Assembly: GCF_025370935.1 (NCBI RefSeq)
Contig: NC_133492.1
Coordinates: 14,012,594-14,076,593 of the forward strand
DNA length: 64,000 nucleotides
Direction: 5' to 3'
Source of the DNA: Choristoneura fumiferana
Taxonomy: Eukaryota > Arthropoda > Insecta > Lepidoptera > Tortricidae
The position numbers and the translations under genes were made by a program. Below are positions 1-13,524 of the stretch, piece after piece; position 1 is the stretch's first letter; every line of letters starts with the position of its first letter. The notes under the pieces were generated by a model that worked only from the letters and a program-made list of their open reading frames with translations, did not search any database and was not told the DNA's origin.

Positions 1-197
1 TTTTAATTAATAAACATCTTTTTTATCTTCTGTTATTGGAAATAAAGCTACAGTGTCAACAAAAATATAAAGCCTCACGTATATACCCTACGAAAATAAC
101 ACATTTAACATTCAACTCATACATGGCTCAATACAGTAAAAATTTCAAGTACCACTTTGACTTTCGATTGATCTTTGATTTTGATTCGACTAAATCA

Positions 198-290
198 CCG
201 AATATTCGGCCGAATACGAATATTCGGTAAATCTGCCGAATATGCCGAATACCGAATATAAAACGAATATTAGGTAGGCCCATCCCAAGT
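198..290. repeat. CCGAATATTCGG-rich tract
   Basis: Clustered CCGAAT/ATTCGG units in both orientations (CCGAATATTCGGCCGAATAC, TGCCGAATACCGAATAT), then TAGGCCCATCCCAAG. The style matches the internal arrays of the hAT-like element at 12934; its left end is not identified. Confidence 0.5.
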
Positions 291-2364
291 TTTAGCGTTA
301 AAAAGTCCAAATGTAGGTACGTCAACAAATTGAAAAATTTGGACAAGATGCATGATCCTTAAACATCCCTATTCCTGGTGAAATAGCACCGGCTTAATCC
401 GATTTCATGTCTAACCGTCGTCCGAGGGCACGGGCCCGGGCTAAGAGCGGTTAGGTGTTCAATCAAACTTTTCGTGTCATGTCGCATGATATGTATCCTT
501 CCTGATTGGTCGAAACTTGAGCAGCGTCCATTATTTACATACACTCTGTGGCTAGATATAACAAGATTATTTTGGCTAAATACCATTGTTCATCGAGGAG
601 TTAAGGTTATACAGAGATGTTATCAAAAAATTGTAGGTACAATGAAAAAATGTCTAATCCGACTTATAAATGCTTTGTTTCAAGACTCATATAATACTTA
701 TTTAAACCGAATTAAAAAAAAGAGGAGGTTCTCAATTCGGCTTTATTTTTAGGGTTCCGTACCCGAAAAGTCACAAGCGAAGTCCTATTACTGTCGCTGC
801 GCTGACACTAATATATAGACTGCTGAAATTTGTGAATAATGTGTATTTTTATTTACTCGTTTAGTGATTTTTCTTGCTAAAACTATTGCTCTTGACATCG
901 TAAGGCCCGGTTTAGACTTGCAAGAAAAATAATGCATGTTGCATTAGATAGGTACATTGCGAGGCCGTAAAGCCAACGAATTTGTAGTGGTCAATCGAGG
1001 CGCCGCAGTGTAATGCAACTTACATGATTTTTCTTAACGCATTCACTGCCACCTGACTTCCACTTCCACTTGCCCCCGACGCACGAGTGCGTTCAAAATG
1101 TATGGATAATTATGACAGCGGCACTGGGCGAAGTTCCGAAAACACATATGTGCGTCAATGGGAGTGAATGCGTTAAGTTATTGTTTCTGTTATTTTTCTA
1201 ATTCTAAACTGGGCTTAATAGTAAGAAAGGAGGCCATTAAATGTTCAATTACCGTGAGGTTTGGGCCCAGGGTCAGTTTCTACCATTCTATGCGGGCAGG
1301 CGGCGGTGTATGTCGGCGGGGGCGCGGACTGAACGGTCTCTTACTGGCTCCCGGCTCGCTTCCAATGCCTTTCGACTCGGCTGAAATAAATAAAAAAAGT
1401 TACAAGAAAGTCTCGAAAAAAATGTAGGTTTTTCCTTTGCAAATAATACCAGAAACTCCAACAATAATTGTATTGTCTGTGCCTGGGTTGTTCACTAACT
1501 TTGGTAACGTAACTTACGAGTGAAGGAAAATGCGGGTACCGCCGGATTTATTAATTTGTACCATTTTATAACTGAATTTAGTGAATTATCGTGAAGGTTA
1601 GGTTGATTGATAAAATTTGGAGACTGAATTAAAGATACACGTACTCATGCCATTAAATACTTAGGTCAGTATTTGTACTCAAATGCATTAATCGCACTCT
1701 AGAGTCCTTGGTCCGAGTCTAATAGTACCTAAACGCAAACAGTTCATAGGTGCCAATGTGGTCAAAATCATATCTTTTTTGTTGATTTTCAACTTTCCGC
1801 AGCGGGCTGGTGCAGGAGAATTCTCATCTGCATAAGAGCGAAGATTTTTTTAAACAGCTAATATAGATCTGCAGCATTAAAAATAAATGCATTTCATTGA
1901 ATGATTATAATGCTGTTGAAAATTGTTTAAAATTTTATTTATGGATCATGATCTTTTCGTTTTTATACTTCATAAATTTATTCTAATGGTACCACTCTAT
2001 CGAGATGTATTTTATGAGCAGCAAGTACTAAAAAATCAATCCAGCCAGTACTGATACTGAAGTCATAAAGCTACAGAAAAGGTTCATCGTAATAAAAATA
2101 AATAAAGCATAATAATAAATCGCATTTACCGCCCTAACATTAAACATTACGCAGGAACAAACCGTTGCTGTTAATTCGGTACATGTTCTGCGCGCATCAA
2201 AAATATGAATTTGATTTTATTTTTACTGCTTAAATAGCTACTCGACTGCTTCTGAAACTGACTGACGGACGACTTATATAGGGTATATAAACTGGCCAGT
2301 TATAGCATTACTTGCTCCAGATAAAATACACTCTCTTATTAAAGTTTATTACTAAATTATACCC
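291..2364. other. AT-rich DNA without supported genes
   Basis: A single GC-rich patch (1275-1370: GGGCAGGCGGCGGTG, GGCGGGGGCGCGGAC) is followed by AATAAATAAAAA. Short frames have no domains. The rest shows nothing I can name. Confidence 0.5.
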
Positions 2365-2482
2365 TTTTTTTATCTAAGCGTCGTCGGTGTCGGGTTAATA
2401 CTTTAAAAAAATACAACATGTACTTTAGTTTCCTGTTAACCTTAGCGGTCCCCCGACACCGACGACGCTTAGATAAAAAAAA
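2365..2482. mobile_element. TIR MITE (118 bp)
   Basis: TTTTTTTATCTAAGCGTCGT, CGGTGTCGGG (2365-2394) is inverted against CCCGACACCG, ACGACGCTTAGATAAAAAAA (2452-2482). Confidence 0.9.
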
Positions 2483-2874
2483 CGTTAATTATCGCTAGAA
2501 AAAATTGAAATTGCCATCCAGTCGAATAAAAAAAAAAAAAACAGTATGAAGTCAACAGTATTCATATATATTGCTGACTTCATAGACTGCGTTAAACCAG
2601 ATTTTACAGGTAGGTACGAGTATATGAAATATAGATCAAATTGTCAATGTAGCCTTCTCCTGTTAGAAAATTTATGAAATAGGGGCCAGATGATATTTGA
2701 CGATCGGCTGAAATTGTACAATATAAAGCCAAGCGAAAGAAAAAGCGAGTGAACTTGGGGTTATTCTACATATTATCCGATCTGACACTGATTGACTTGG
2801 TTTACTTTACCCATGAAGGAAAAAGTAGGTACAATCGAATGATAAATAAAAAACATTAAATTTAAAAAATCATA

Positions 2875-3101
2875 AAACCCGACTGTCTTAAAAACTAAAA
2901 GGAAGAAAATAAGTCTAGTGGTCTAGAACTCTGTCAAGAAGCTCATTTTTAAGGTTCAACAGTCGGGACCCATTACTAAGATTTTTTGAGCTGGTTACGA
3001 TTTGAATGGGTCCCGACTGTTGAACCTTAAATGAGCTTCTTGACAGAGTTCTAGACCACTACTTATTTTCTTCCTTTTAGTTTTTAAGGCAGTCGGGTTT
3101 T
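2875..3101. mobile_element. Long-arm palindromic MITE (227 bp)
   Basis: Arms 2875-2974 and 3005-3101, almost perfect: AAACCCGACTGTCTTAAAAA versus TTTTTAAGGCAGTCGGGTTT, and inner GTTCAACAGTCGGGACCCATT versus its complement. A 30-nt loop separates them. The flank 3240-3460 repeats GGGCAGTCGGGTAAA twice. Confidence 0.9.
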
Positions 3102-3109
3102 TTAATTTT

Positions 3110-6100
3110 TTTAATTTAATGTTTTTTATTTTATACTTTTTTGATATTTCTGTGAAAAAAGTAGATGGGCTAATTATTAGCTTTCATTTGATTCCCATAT
3201 TGTTACAATACAAAATATATTTTTTTATTCCTTCGCCATTTTTTTTTCGCAGGCGCCAGGTTTTTTTACCCTATGTCACTCCGACAGTTATGACGAATCC
3301 AATGATACCTCATATGATAAAATCCGTCCAGCCGTTTAGGCTGCAGCGAGGACCAAAGAAATGGACATACATACCCACATACATACATACATACGCTCGA
3401 AAAACATAACCCTCCTTTGGGCAGTCGGGTAAATAACCCTCTTTCGGGCAGTCGGGTAAAAATACAAGTCGCTGTTCATCTTAAGCTCATGAAATTAATC
3501 ACGAACCTACCTAAATTGCATCTCTTTACTGATTATTTGATTTGATGTATACATGCAGTTTTTACGCTGTTTTTCATGATCATAGTTTACATAGTTTATC
3601 TGAATATGAGATAAAGGTAGATCATACAAAAACATTTTAAAAATAGCTTTACAAAAGACAAACGCCGCTACCTGGCATGACACATCGCGACAGGTACCTA
3701 CAAGCGTATCATATTGTAATATAATAATGAATTACGAAATACAATTATGCAAAATACCGTTACTGACAAAAGCCTATGAATTACATGCGTAGTTAGGTAG
3801 CAACGTATGACTATTGTGTCGTCTCATATAATGAGTACGGTACAATTCTTCACTTTTCCAATAACTTCATTATACCTGTAGTGTTATTCAATGAAATAAA
3901 AAAAAAGTAACAATTTAGTTGTGAGCAAAAGTTTTATTAAAAATATCTGAACACGCTTCTACGCCGTTAACAATAGAGTCGTGTTTAGATATTTTTTTCT
4001 CACATGTTTATGAACTTGACTGTACAATACAATACAAACAATACAAATATTCTTTATTGCACACCACAAATAAGTACAAAAAACTTATAATATAAACACT
4101 TAGATTCAGTGTAGACAATATATTATACTAGTCTTTATCTCTGATTCCGGTTTTTTTTTTATTCTCATGGCAATTTTTGATTACATAACGGTCTTTATTT
4201 ACATTGCTTGAAAAACACCTTATAATATTTCCTATTTTTACAGAATAAGTAGGTACACCTACCTAAATAACATTTTGTCAGACCGAATTAAAATTTGATA
4301 AGTGTACCTAACTAATAACGATCTAATAATAAAGTATCGTCAACAAAATAAGTTTTTTTTTTAAATAACTCACAAACATAACATGTTTATAGCTTCAAAT
4401 GTCAAATGCCGCGTGAGGACGGTGTCGTTGATCTCGCGTAAGTCAATTATGGTTTTGACCACGGCCATTAGCAAAGATTTGGTTAGTTCACCACTATGCA
4501 TGTAAGGTTATCGGTACTATAGCTACTCTTATTGTAATAAGGTATGATAATAACTTGTAGCATTGCTTATTTTCTCTATGAACTGACGTGTTAAACACAT
4601 TCAAAGTATGTCTAATTGTAAGTTTTACGGTAACGTGGATAACGTTTGAAACTTCCATGATTTTCCCGCATACCTACATAGTAGCTATGAGGGAAAATCG
4701 AAATACTAACAGACCCCGGAATTTATAACGCTTTTTATATTGCTAAAATTATCTCACCGTTTTAACCACATTTTGCAGCGAGACCGGGTCACTGAGACAA
4801 CCATTTAAATATTCTACTGATAAATAAATAAATACTGAGAAAGTTTGTGAAGCTGTTTTTATTCTGGAAAATTGCTAGTTCAAGCGAGTTGCGAGGACCG
4901 AATTCTTATAGCGGATAACAGTTGGTTATTTAGTACCTAATTGGTTGCAAAGTGTGTTAATTAGGACCTTCACTAACTACCCTTTAAGTTTGTAGTCGTA
5001 TCAAAAATACACGCTGCATACCTACTTAATGTCACAGTAAAAATAAAAATATAAAAAGAGCACCCCGTCTATGGCACGGTTCCCAGATGCTGCAATGGCC
5101 GCGTTACCTCTTTGGACTGCAAGTACGATCCGCTGCGATAAGTAAGTAATAAAATAATATTTACTCCTAATAATTTAATTTTGTTTTAGCAACAGTTACA
5201 AAGTATGATTAAATCCCGGGCGAGTTAGTAATGTTCAACATTAGTCATTGTTATTGATGGTAACGCAGTGTTACAGGATATCATTACTGCCGTAGTCCTT
5301 GGCATTGCCACATGCGATTAAGATCGTGGAATCTACTCGGAGCATCCCATGCGTATGCATCTATCTACACCTAGACTATAACTACAAACTATTGATGTAG
5401 CAGGTAGGTATATTTGTAATGTTTGTACACGTCCGTTCTTGTACTATAACCTCCTAACGCCCAAGTATTTTTTTTCATTTATGGACATAAAACTTTGAAT
5501 TGGAATTTTTGTATCATGGATAGGCATAAACAGATGCATGATAGATCATCATGCTTTTCATGATAGCTGCGTATTTTAATTTCATTTGCTAGAAAAATAA
5601 ATGTCCGATGTTTCCTAATGATATATACTGGAAGTAAAAATCTCCAAGGTGACATAAAAGATTCGTGAACCTTGTGAGAACAAAAACTGATTTTGCAAAA
5701 AATATGAACGTTAACAGATAACACAGTATCTAGGTACCCACTTCCACGGTCTATTTGCAAAGCTGACTCAGAATATACAACATCAATGTGTTCAAAAAAC
5801 AAATTCCCGGAATCGCAACGTGTTTAACAAGCCGCCGCTAACGAGACGAGCTGTAGTTATCAAAACATAATGTCAAAAAAGTCACACTGGGCCTGTGACC
5901 ATTAAATTAGAATCATTGATGTAACGATGCTACCCAAATTTTTTTCAGTTAATTATCCATATCGCTGGTCTTTGGAACAGAGAGTCTGCGACCAATTTTA
6001 AATTTATGGTGTCACCTCACCAGCTTACGGGTGGAGACGAAAAAGTTGGACCATGTTAAATCGTAGTTAACCATACAAAAGGACTGAGCGGGAAAGGTTC

Positions 6101-6933
6101 CGTTGTCATACGAAAACTACCCGTACAATTCTACCTTCGATTAGTTTTCGTGTCGCAATCTAAGTCTAAATCTGTTAAAACTCCACCCGTACCCTAAACT
6201 CTCAACCCGATTTCACGCGCTCGTTATTGTTGTCATCTTAATTCAGAAGAATACAAAAGTCCTACTTTTCTGACTGGCCCAGCCCAAACCTTTAGACATA
6301 GAAGATAAAAATTTTGCTGTACTTGACCCTCGCCTAGGTACCTACCTCTCGGTGCCGCAAAATGTTTTGTTGACATTGGTGTTATTTATTGACATTGTTC
6401 CGCCTAACAACATCTTCAGATATGTAATAAATGTGACGGGGGTGAAATTCACTTATTTTTTCCGTTATTTGCTCCTAATCTCTCAATGTAGAGACATAAT
6501 ATAACCTTCCAATATTATATTTCTGCCACTCGGTGCTAATGTTATTTGTAAAGGTAATTTGTGGCAGTGAGAGTCGTTGTGATGCGCAGTTAGCACTTGA
6601 AGTTAAATAACGGTCAAACACGATGACTAATCTTAAGCAGTTTTCATAGAATTTCCCTTGAAATTCACTTAATTTTGAAGGTATTGTTCACGTATTAAAA
6701 GACTTTTGAGCTCTATATAGGTACGTTGAACATCGTAAATTCAATTTAGGTACCTAAGTAAGCATACAAAAATGTAAGCAGCTGGGTAGGGTAGACTTAC
6801 CTATTGATAGCAGTCAGGGTTTAGCAAATACATAATTAAGCACATCTTTGTAAAAGTACCGATGATATGTGTAGATATACATTATACAGTGTGTTACCGG
6901 CAGCCAGGCTTTATTTAAGGGAGAATAAAGTAT
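3110..6933. other. AT-rich DNA with scattered repeat remnants
   Basis: A mobile-element tail (3240-3460) has CCGTCCAGCCGTTTAGG and (CATA)n. A LINE-type 3' end is at 4025-4085 (ATACAAATATTCTTTATTGC). A short GC-balanced phrase at 5070-5140 (GCACGGTTCCCAGATGCTGC) resembles dispersed lepidopteran repeats. No gene seen. Confidence 0.45.
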
Positions 6934-7204
6934 CGTATTTCTGTAACTCTACCATGACATTAATTTAATTAATAAACTAAAATTCAGACTTTGTTAACTG
7001 TCTAACAAAATTATAATTGCCAGCAATGAACAGCAAAGTAAATTGACAAGTAATAATCAAAGTATCTGCCGGCTGTCATTTACACTTACTTGTCAATTTA
7101 CTTTACTGTACATTGCTGGCAAGTATAAATTTGGTAGAGAGTTAACAGTCTGAATTTTAGTTTATTAATTAAATTAATATCATGGTTAAGTTACAGAAAC
7201 ACGT
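6934..7204. mobile_element. Large palindromic MITE (271 bp)
   Basis: Left arm CGTATTTCTGTAACTCTACC to TTGACAAGTAA (about 6934-7055), right arm TTACTTGTCAATTTAC to GGTTAAGTTACAGAAACACG (about 7082-7204). Few mismatches over about 120 bp per arm. Confidence 0.85.
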
Positions 7205-7724
7205 TTCGTTTTTTACTTTTGTACCATATTTCAAGCGAAATAAAGTTATTTGTACTTATTTATAATTAAAAAGAAAACATGAACGAATGATGTCCATTCA
7301 GAATTGGCTCTCATTTTCATAACTTCATGATATTTTTTTTAAAGAACTCAAACATTACACAATAGTCCAGTAATTGGCTTCCAACGTGAAGCATTTAGAG
7401 GCTCGCCTCGGCCATAGTTAAAAATACGGTTGTTATTTTCTCAAATATCATTCAACATATTCAAAACAGTAGCCGTGACCTGATTTGTGTCCACGCTTCG
7501 GATCACTGGACGCACGCATCAGCGTATTATGTAAACGCTGCTTTAAACGTATTAAGTGAATATTTACAAGTTCGCATTGTCTTTAGTTACATAGAACATA
7601 ATTTTACTATCTTTTATGTCTGTCCAAACGTGCCAAGTGATAATCGACGCCCACCAACCAACTGTGCCCTTAGTGTAAGTTTTCGGTTACAAAATACGTC
7701 TCGATCGCGTTAAAACAATTTATT

Positions 7725-7902
7725 TTTTATTTTTTTGTGTACAATTTTGTCGGCATATAGTTTACCTACATATATATTCGTGCTAAATTACAGCTTTCTA
7801 GCATTGACAGTCCCTGAGCAAAGCCGCGGACGGACGGACAGACAGACATGGCGAAACTATAAGGGTTCCGTTTTTGCCATTTTGGGTATGGAACCCTTAA
7901 AA
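7725..7902 (+). mobile_element. RepA 3' fragment
   Basis: ACAATTTTGTCGGCATATAG, AATTACAGCTTTCTAGCATT, GAGCAAAGCCGCGGACGG, ATGGCGAAACTATAAGGG and ATGGAACCCTTAAAAC. Confidence 0.7.
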
Positions 7903-8670
7903 CATGTATGTACCTACAGGTGGAAAAAATCCTAGCAGTTACCACAACAGTTACAAATATAATAAACTATTATGAATGAACTACAGTAAAAACTGCTATA
8001 GGTACGATTCATCTCCGTCCATCTTATTCAATCTCGTGAGAGTATTGTGTAAACGGATGATGAATACGAAAATGTGCTTTTATGAAAGAAAGTAATAGAG
8101 CCGTGATTATTGTCGTTTTAACTTAACATTTTTTCCGGGAGAGCATTAAAATTATATTATCTAGAATGTTCAACTAGGGAGTAAAAGTCCTAAGTATATA
8201 GGTATGTCCTAACTATGTAGGTAAATAAATCTTTTTGCTACGAGTTTTGTATTGAATAAAAATCTTCAATGTCAAGATAATGCAATGTGCAACTGGTGCA
8301 TATTTTATGAACAATGGCGTGTAATTACAGGCAGTATGTTTACGTCGCTATCGTTTATAAATGTATTATACAGCTGATTTAACGCTTCATGTGTTTGAAG
8401 GAATTTAAATTTTAGGTCTTACCTCTTTTAATGGCCATTTAACACAAATGCGAATCTACACAGTTCGAGAACCTCGCTTGCAAACATTTAGTTTACCGAT
8501 TACGAGAGATGGTGTGCTGTTCAGTAAGGGCCGGTTTCATTGGGATCTTATTCTTGGTTAGTTAACTGATTCGAACTATTTTCAAACAACGATGTCAAAC
8601 TAAATTATTCACCTGACTTCGCCCGCGTCACGTGGAAGGATAAGAATTTGACTTGTGATAATTAAAAAAA

Positions 8671-8830
8671 ACCGGCCGAGAGCATGTCGGACACGCCCAA
8701 AATAGGGTTCCGTAGCCATTACGAAAAAATGAAGTAATATTTTTCTAAGGATTTCGTATTTTATACGGAATCTTCCAAGTTTAGGTATATTTTATACCTG
8801 AGGCTGCTAACTCGACCACAGACTATTTAC
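8671..8830 (+). mobile_element. RepA 5' fragment
   Basis: AAACCGGCCGAGAGCATGTC, CGCCCAAAATAGGGTTCCGT, TTACGAAAAAATGAAGTAAT and CCAAGTTTAGGTATATTTTA. Confidence 0.7.
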
Positions 8831-10104
8831 ACCTAGAACCTATTGCAAAATAATTAATCTGTTCAGTAAATCGATTAATTTATAAATTGATTGATTTAGT
8901 AGGTACCTACTTGAAAAAATGCTACGAATTTTATTTTGTTATTTACAATACTTGATTTATTTCCAAAGACTGTTTATTCTGACTGTTTATCAAAAATAAT
9001 ACTTTATTTATAATAAATCGGTTTGTTTACACTTTATACATTGGATTGATAATATTGATATACCGTATAGTCGATTATATTTCACCTGAAAAAGTGCATT
9101 AAATTTAAAACACTAAAATTATATTGTACTTTTTTTCCGACAACCGACGTTAAATAATATCGGAACAGTTTGAATTTCTATAAATAAATATAGGATTCCG
9201 GATCTTAATTGCTGAAATTAAATAGTTTTGATTATGTCAACGTTGTTTTAGCCCTCTGTTTATTTCATCACATGCAGCTTTAGGCATGTCGCGTCAAGCC
9301 TGCACCGCACTTGATTGATGCGCGGAAGGAAGAGTTTATCGCGGCTGCGTATCGCACACCCGTGTAAATATTGTATTAACACCTTTAAGAATAAGGCATT
9401 GAGATCAGACAGTTTTCCGCTCTACCGTACATAAAAATAGAGTGAAGTAGGTATGACACAGACAGATGAAGCATAAAGCAAGTTATGGGATTGGAAAAAT
9501 ACTCGTTTTTTTTAAACAATAAGTATACTAAATATTATATACTTAAGCGCAGTAAGTAACGAACTATACTCACTACTTTCTTTTTTACGATTCCGTACCC
9601 CAAAGGCGTAACCTAACTAACTTAGATAACTAAGTTTAGAAAGTTGAACCCTCGACATTGTCATTTTAAAGTTCAATATTTCAAAAACGGCTCAGTCAAT
9701 TTTTATTAAAAATAAGTAAGATACACCGCAACGAAAGTAGCTTTTACGTGAAAAAAACCGTATCAAAATCAGTCTATCCGTTTGAGAGCTACTATGGTAC
9801 ATATAGACATAAAGATATTGACGTCAAACTAACAACACCCCTCTTTTTACGCCGGGGGTCAAAAGGAAACCTTATAAAAAACCATCTATCTCCCTGACTG
9901 TAGGTATGTCCACTATTGTCCACAATACACATAAGACGTAGCACCTTGTTACGTATTATTGTGGTATGTCTGTCTGACAACGCATGGAGGTATCCAGTTA
10001 TAACTCATATTTCCTTTAAATCCTTATGTCTCATCAGCTAAGTTTCGAGACATTAGGTAAATTTGGCACGTGTTTTCGCATCGTTAATAAAGACTCCGAT
10101 TTAA

Positions 10105-10723
10105 TTTTCGAGGATTGAGGATCCCTTATAGTTTCGCCATGTCTGTCTGTCTGTCTGTCTGTCCGTCCGCGGCTTTGCTCAGGGACTATCAATGCTAGAA
10201 AGCTGTAAATTTGCACGAATATATATATGTAAACTATGCGGAAAAAATGGTACAATAAAAAAATTAAAAAAAAATTATAGTACCTCTCATAGACGTAAAG
10301 TGGGGGTGATTGTTTTTGTCATCCAACCTTGTAGTGTGGGGTATCGTTGGATAGGTCTTTTAAAACCTAGGGTTGCTAAAACGATTTTTCGATTCACTGA
10401 TTTGTTTGCAAAATATTCAACTTTAAAGTGCAAATTTTCATTAAAATCGAGCGCCCTCTAAAATCTAAACCGGTGGGTGGAAAAATTTGAAAAAAATCAG
10501 GATGGTAGTAAGTATATCAGGCTTACAAGGGAAACTATAACGGTTAAGTTTTCTTGAGAATTAAGTAGTTTAAGAGTAAATAGCAGCCTAAGGTATAAAA
10601 TATACCTAAACTTGGAATATTCCGTACAAAATACGAAATCCTTAGAAAAATATTACTTAATTTTTTCGTAATGGCTACGGAACCCTCTTTCGGGCATGTC
10701 CAACACGCTCTTGGCCGGTTTTT
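10105..10723 (-). mobile_element. RepA full-length copy (minus)
   Basis: From GATCCCTTATAGTTTCGCCA at the low end, through (CTGT)n at 10139-10165, CCGCGGCTTTGCTCAGG, AAAGTGGGGGTGATTG, GGGGTATCGTTGGATAG, TCCACCCACCGG region and GGTATATTTTATACC, to AACACGCTCTTGGCCGGTTT at the high end. About 620 bp, longer than 27608-28070, so it shows a second RepA subfamily. Confidence 0.75.
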
Positions 10724-11439
10724 ACAAGTATTGTAATGAGTAATGACAAGGCAGTACCTTGCATTTGTATACTTTTAATTAAGTACCTAAACCTGAGTTG
10801 GCTGTATGTTAGCGTGACTCAAATACTAATACTTCATCACTTTTAGTTTTTCACTAGGTAGCACTGATGACCACGTTTGAAACAACATTAAAAGAACATT
10901 TTTACTTTTTATCGAAAGTGTGGTTTAAACAACTCTACATATGAATAATACTAAAGCGCACTACTAATATTACCTGCAAATATTCCAAACTAATTCGATT
11001 TCAATTTATAATAAACTTTTCAATTATTTATACCTAAATCAATTTTATTTTATTTTCTATCGCTGTGATGTGATTACAAATTATTGAAATAAAAATACTA
11101 AAGAGATTATTTATAATGAAATCATTATAAATTCTATCCGAATACACAACACGCAGTCAGTCGATATTGTTTTAAATTACACATAATAAATGAAACTATA
11201 CAAAATTATTCGAAAATGTATTCTTACCTAATTTGTACGAATTGGCACGATATTCTGCAGAATTTACAAAGTTCCAAAAGTTTGCATGTTCAGTAGCAGA
11301 CGAAGATGATTCTGTCACAAAGCAGAACCGACGTCAACTAACACTGTGCGGAACCATTTCTTAGCACTTGCGGTCCTAAGCTCTCGCATGGAGGCAACGA
11401 TAGTGTCCTGAATAAGGATTCACTTGAGAACACTTGAGA

Positions 11440-11600
11440 ACTTTTTTTAAATTAAATTGGTGTGACTGGTCGAAGTTCGGAAGTAAAGAGGTGATACGTG
11501 CGGCGAGGCGGCGGCGGCGCGCGAGTGTGCCCAGGAACCGCGCTCGGTTTGTTTTACCTAAGTTTTGTCGATGCTGCGCCCCACCTTGAACACTATAGTT
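11440..11600. promoter_or_regulatory. CpG-rich promoter-like patch
   Basis: GTGCGGCGAGGCGGCGGCGG, CGCGCGAGTGTGCCCAGGAA and CCGCGCTCGG rise out of AT-rich DNA. On the minus strand, just beyond it (11398-11325), a short ATG frame begins MRELRTASAKKWFR and reaches a stop after 25 codons. This could be an untranslated first exon of a minus-strand gene whose other exons I could not identify. Confidence 0.3.
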
Positions 11601-12416
11601 TTTTTAATTAACTCACTTTGAGGCTGTAACTATTTTCAGTTCCGCAAATTTACTGAAGGTATCATCGGCTTTGGAAATCTGAGCTGAGCTAGCGAAAAAA
11701 TTGCTTGCGATTTACATATCAAATTATAATAATTAAGATCGCAAATTATTAGGTACCTACCGATACATTCCTTTAGGCGCACCATCCATCCGACTACATC
11801 TGGCCTTTATTTCAATTGTTCTGTAGTTATATGTCTGATTTGACTGCCGCACTAATAAAATAATTTCCCGTGTTGTGCTTGGTTTTAGAATAGGATCTTA
11901 TTCTCCTGTAGGTATCATGAAAAGCGACTGAGGCACCTGATGTGAGCGCTCTCTATTGCTAACCACGTACCTACGAACTCCGGACTCCAGCAATACGATG
12001 TGGAAGCAAACGGAAACAACTACACTATTTTTCCAAGAAATTCAGCATGAAGGTTGGCTACTAAGCGCCAACCAACTACCAATCTGTCGAGAGTGTACCA
12101 ATATTACTGAGATACCTAAAAAGCAGATTATTCTTGAAATTCATACTGCGAGCCTTTGGTGCGCGTGCGTGTTTCGAAACTATGATTTGTTCGCCTGTAT
12201 TTTGCTAATTGTAATTACAAAATGATAACCCAGAGAGGGTTCTAATCTTATAGCAGGGGAGCCCATGATGTTAAACGGGGATTTACTCGAGCCTCGCGGG
12301 GACCTATTAGGTTTTGTAGATTAGCTGTTAGGAAGAAAAAAAAATATGATGTTTCCCCTTACAGTGATGGGAGAAGCGTCTACAGATTTTCAAAAATATA
12401 AAAACAATCTATGGAA

Positions 12417-12587
12417 ATACTTGAGCGTGTCAGATATTGTAGTTTAGATGCCCCAACGTGTCTCTGATACCGAAAGTATTGCGTGGTGGGGGTGGCCATC
12501 CGGAAGGGTAGAAATTATATATGGTGCCCAGAGGTACTCAGCAATATGCATATCCTTCCTTATTTCATCTGACACGCTCGAGTACCT
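12417..12587. mobile_element. Short TIR MITE
   Basis: TACTTGAGCGTGTCAGATA (12417-12435) is inverted against TCATCTGACACGCTCGAGTA (about 12565-12584). The core is CATCCGG-rich. Confidence 0.65.
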
Positions 12588-12933
12588 CAATCCCAAAATC
12601 CCCTCTTGGGCTCCTCTAGAACATCACATTTAAAAATGCTATCTTTAACTTAACTTTACTGTTCAATTTAATAATAAGGCCAATTAGGCTCTTACTGATA
12701 ATTGTCTGTAAGTCTTTCTTAATCAGACGAATGATGAAATACACCATGCAGTAAAATCAACGCACATCGCTCCAGGAAAAGTTTTATACCTATCGAAATA
12801 TTGTGATTAGTACAGTTTGAATCAATATTTATTTATGTTAATGGTATCAAGTATGATAATTAAGACATCTGGTTTATTATTATTGATCGTAGTGCATGCT
12901 CCTACCAAAGTACCAACACGTGAGCGATTGTAG

Positions 12934-13278
12934 TAGGGATGTAACGGATGTGGTTTTATCGGAACCGAAAGCGGAACCAGATGTTTTCAATTTAGTTTAT
13001 CGGAACCGGAAACGGAATCGGAACCGGAACCAGAACCGGAGCCTGAGTGATATAGGTGAACGAGATGTTAGTGTAGCAAAGCGGGGCGATGAGCGAATGA
13101 CGGTATAAACCTGTTTGTTTTTGATGTACGCCGTTCAAGTTCGGCCGCCGCGCTAAGCATTGACATCCGATATAACTTCTGTTTCAAAAGTAACGGAACC
13201 GGAACCGAACCGGATGTTTAAAACCAAACGGAAGTTCCGACTTAACGGAAACGGAATCGGAGGTCCGTAACATCCCTG
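12934..13278. mobile_element. hAT-like non-autonomous element with internal GGAACC repeats
   Basis: Termini TAGGGATGTAACGGA (left) and TCCGTAACATCCCTG (right) are inverted. Exact 8-bp direct repeats GATTGTAG flank it (12926-12933 and 13279-13286); 8-bp duplications and YAGGGATG-type ends are hAT hallmarks. Subterminal regions carry many copies of CGGAAC/CGGAACCGGA in both orientations, which could be transposase-binding arrays. No ORF. Confidence 0.85.
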
Positions 13279-13524
13279 GATTGTAGTAACGATTTAACTT
13301 ATCCAATCACGAAAGCCAATCGCAGTGTAGGGTTCCGTATTACGGAACTTCCGTACTAATATGCGGCAAATATTCATACTTATCAAGTTTAATCGTCTAC
13401 TTGTTAATTTGTAAAACCTCCTAGGCTGCGATAGTACATAATTCTTTTAAATTCATCATGCTGTTTTTTTCAAGCCAACGGTTTTCCTTGATCCCTTGCC
13501 TCTAACAGAAATTAGAACTTTTAA

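Noticed and set aside
10139..10167. CRISPR-like or satellite array from the (CTGT)n tracts (also at 34630-34665 and 39539-39572)
   Set aside because: These are simple tetranucleotide tracts inside RepA copies with no spacers.
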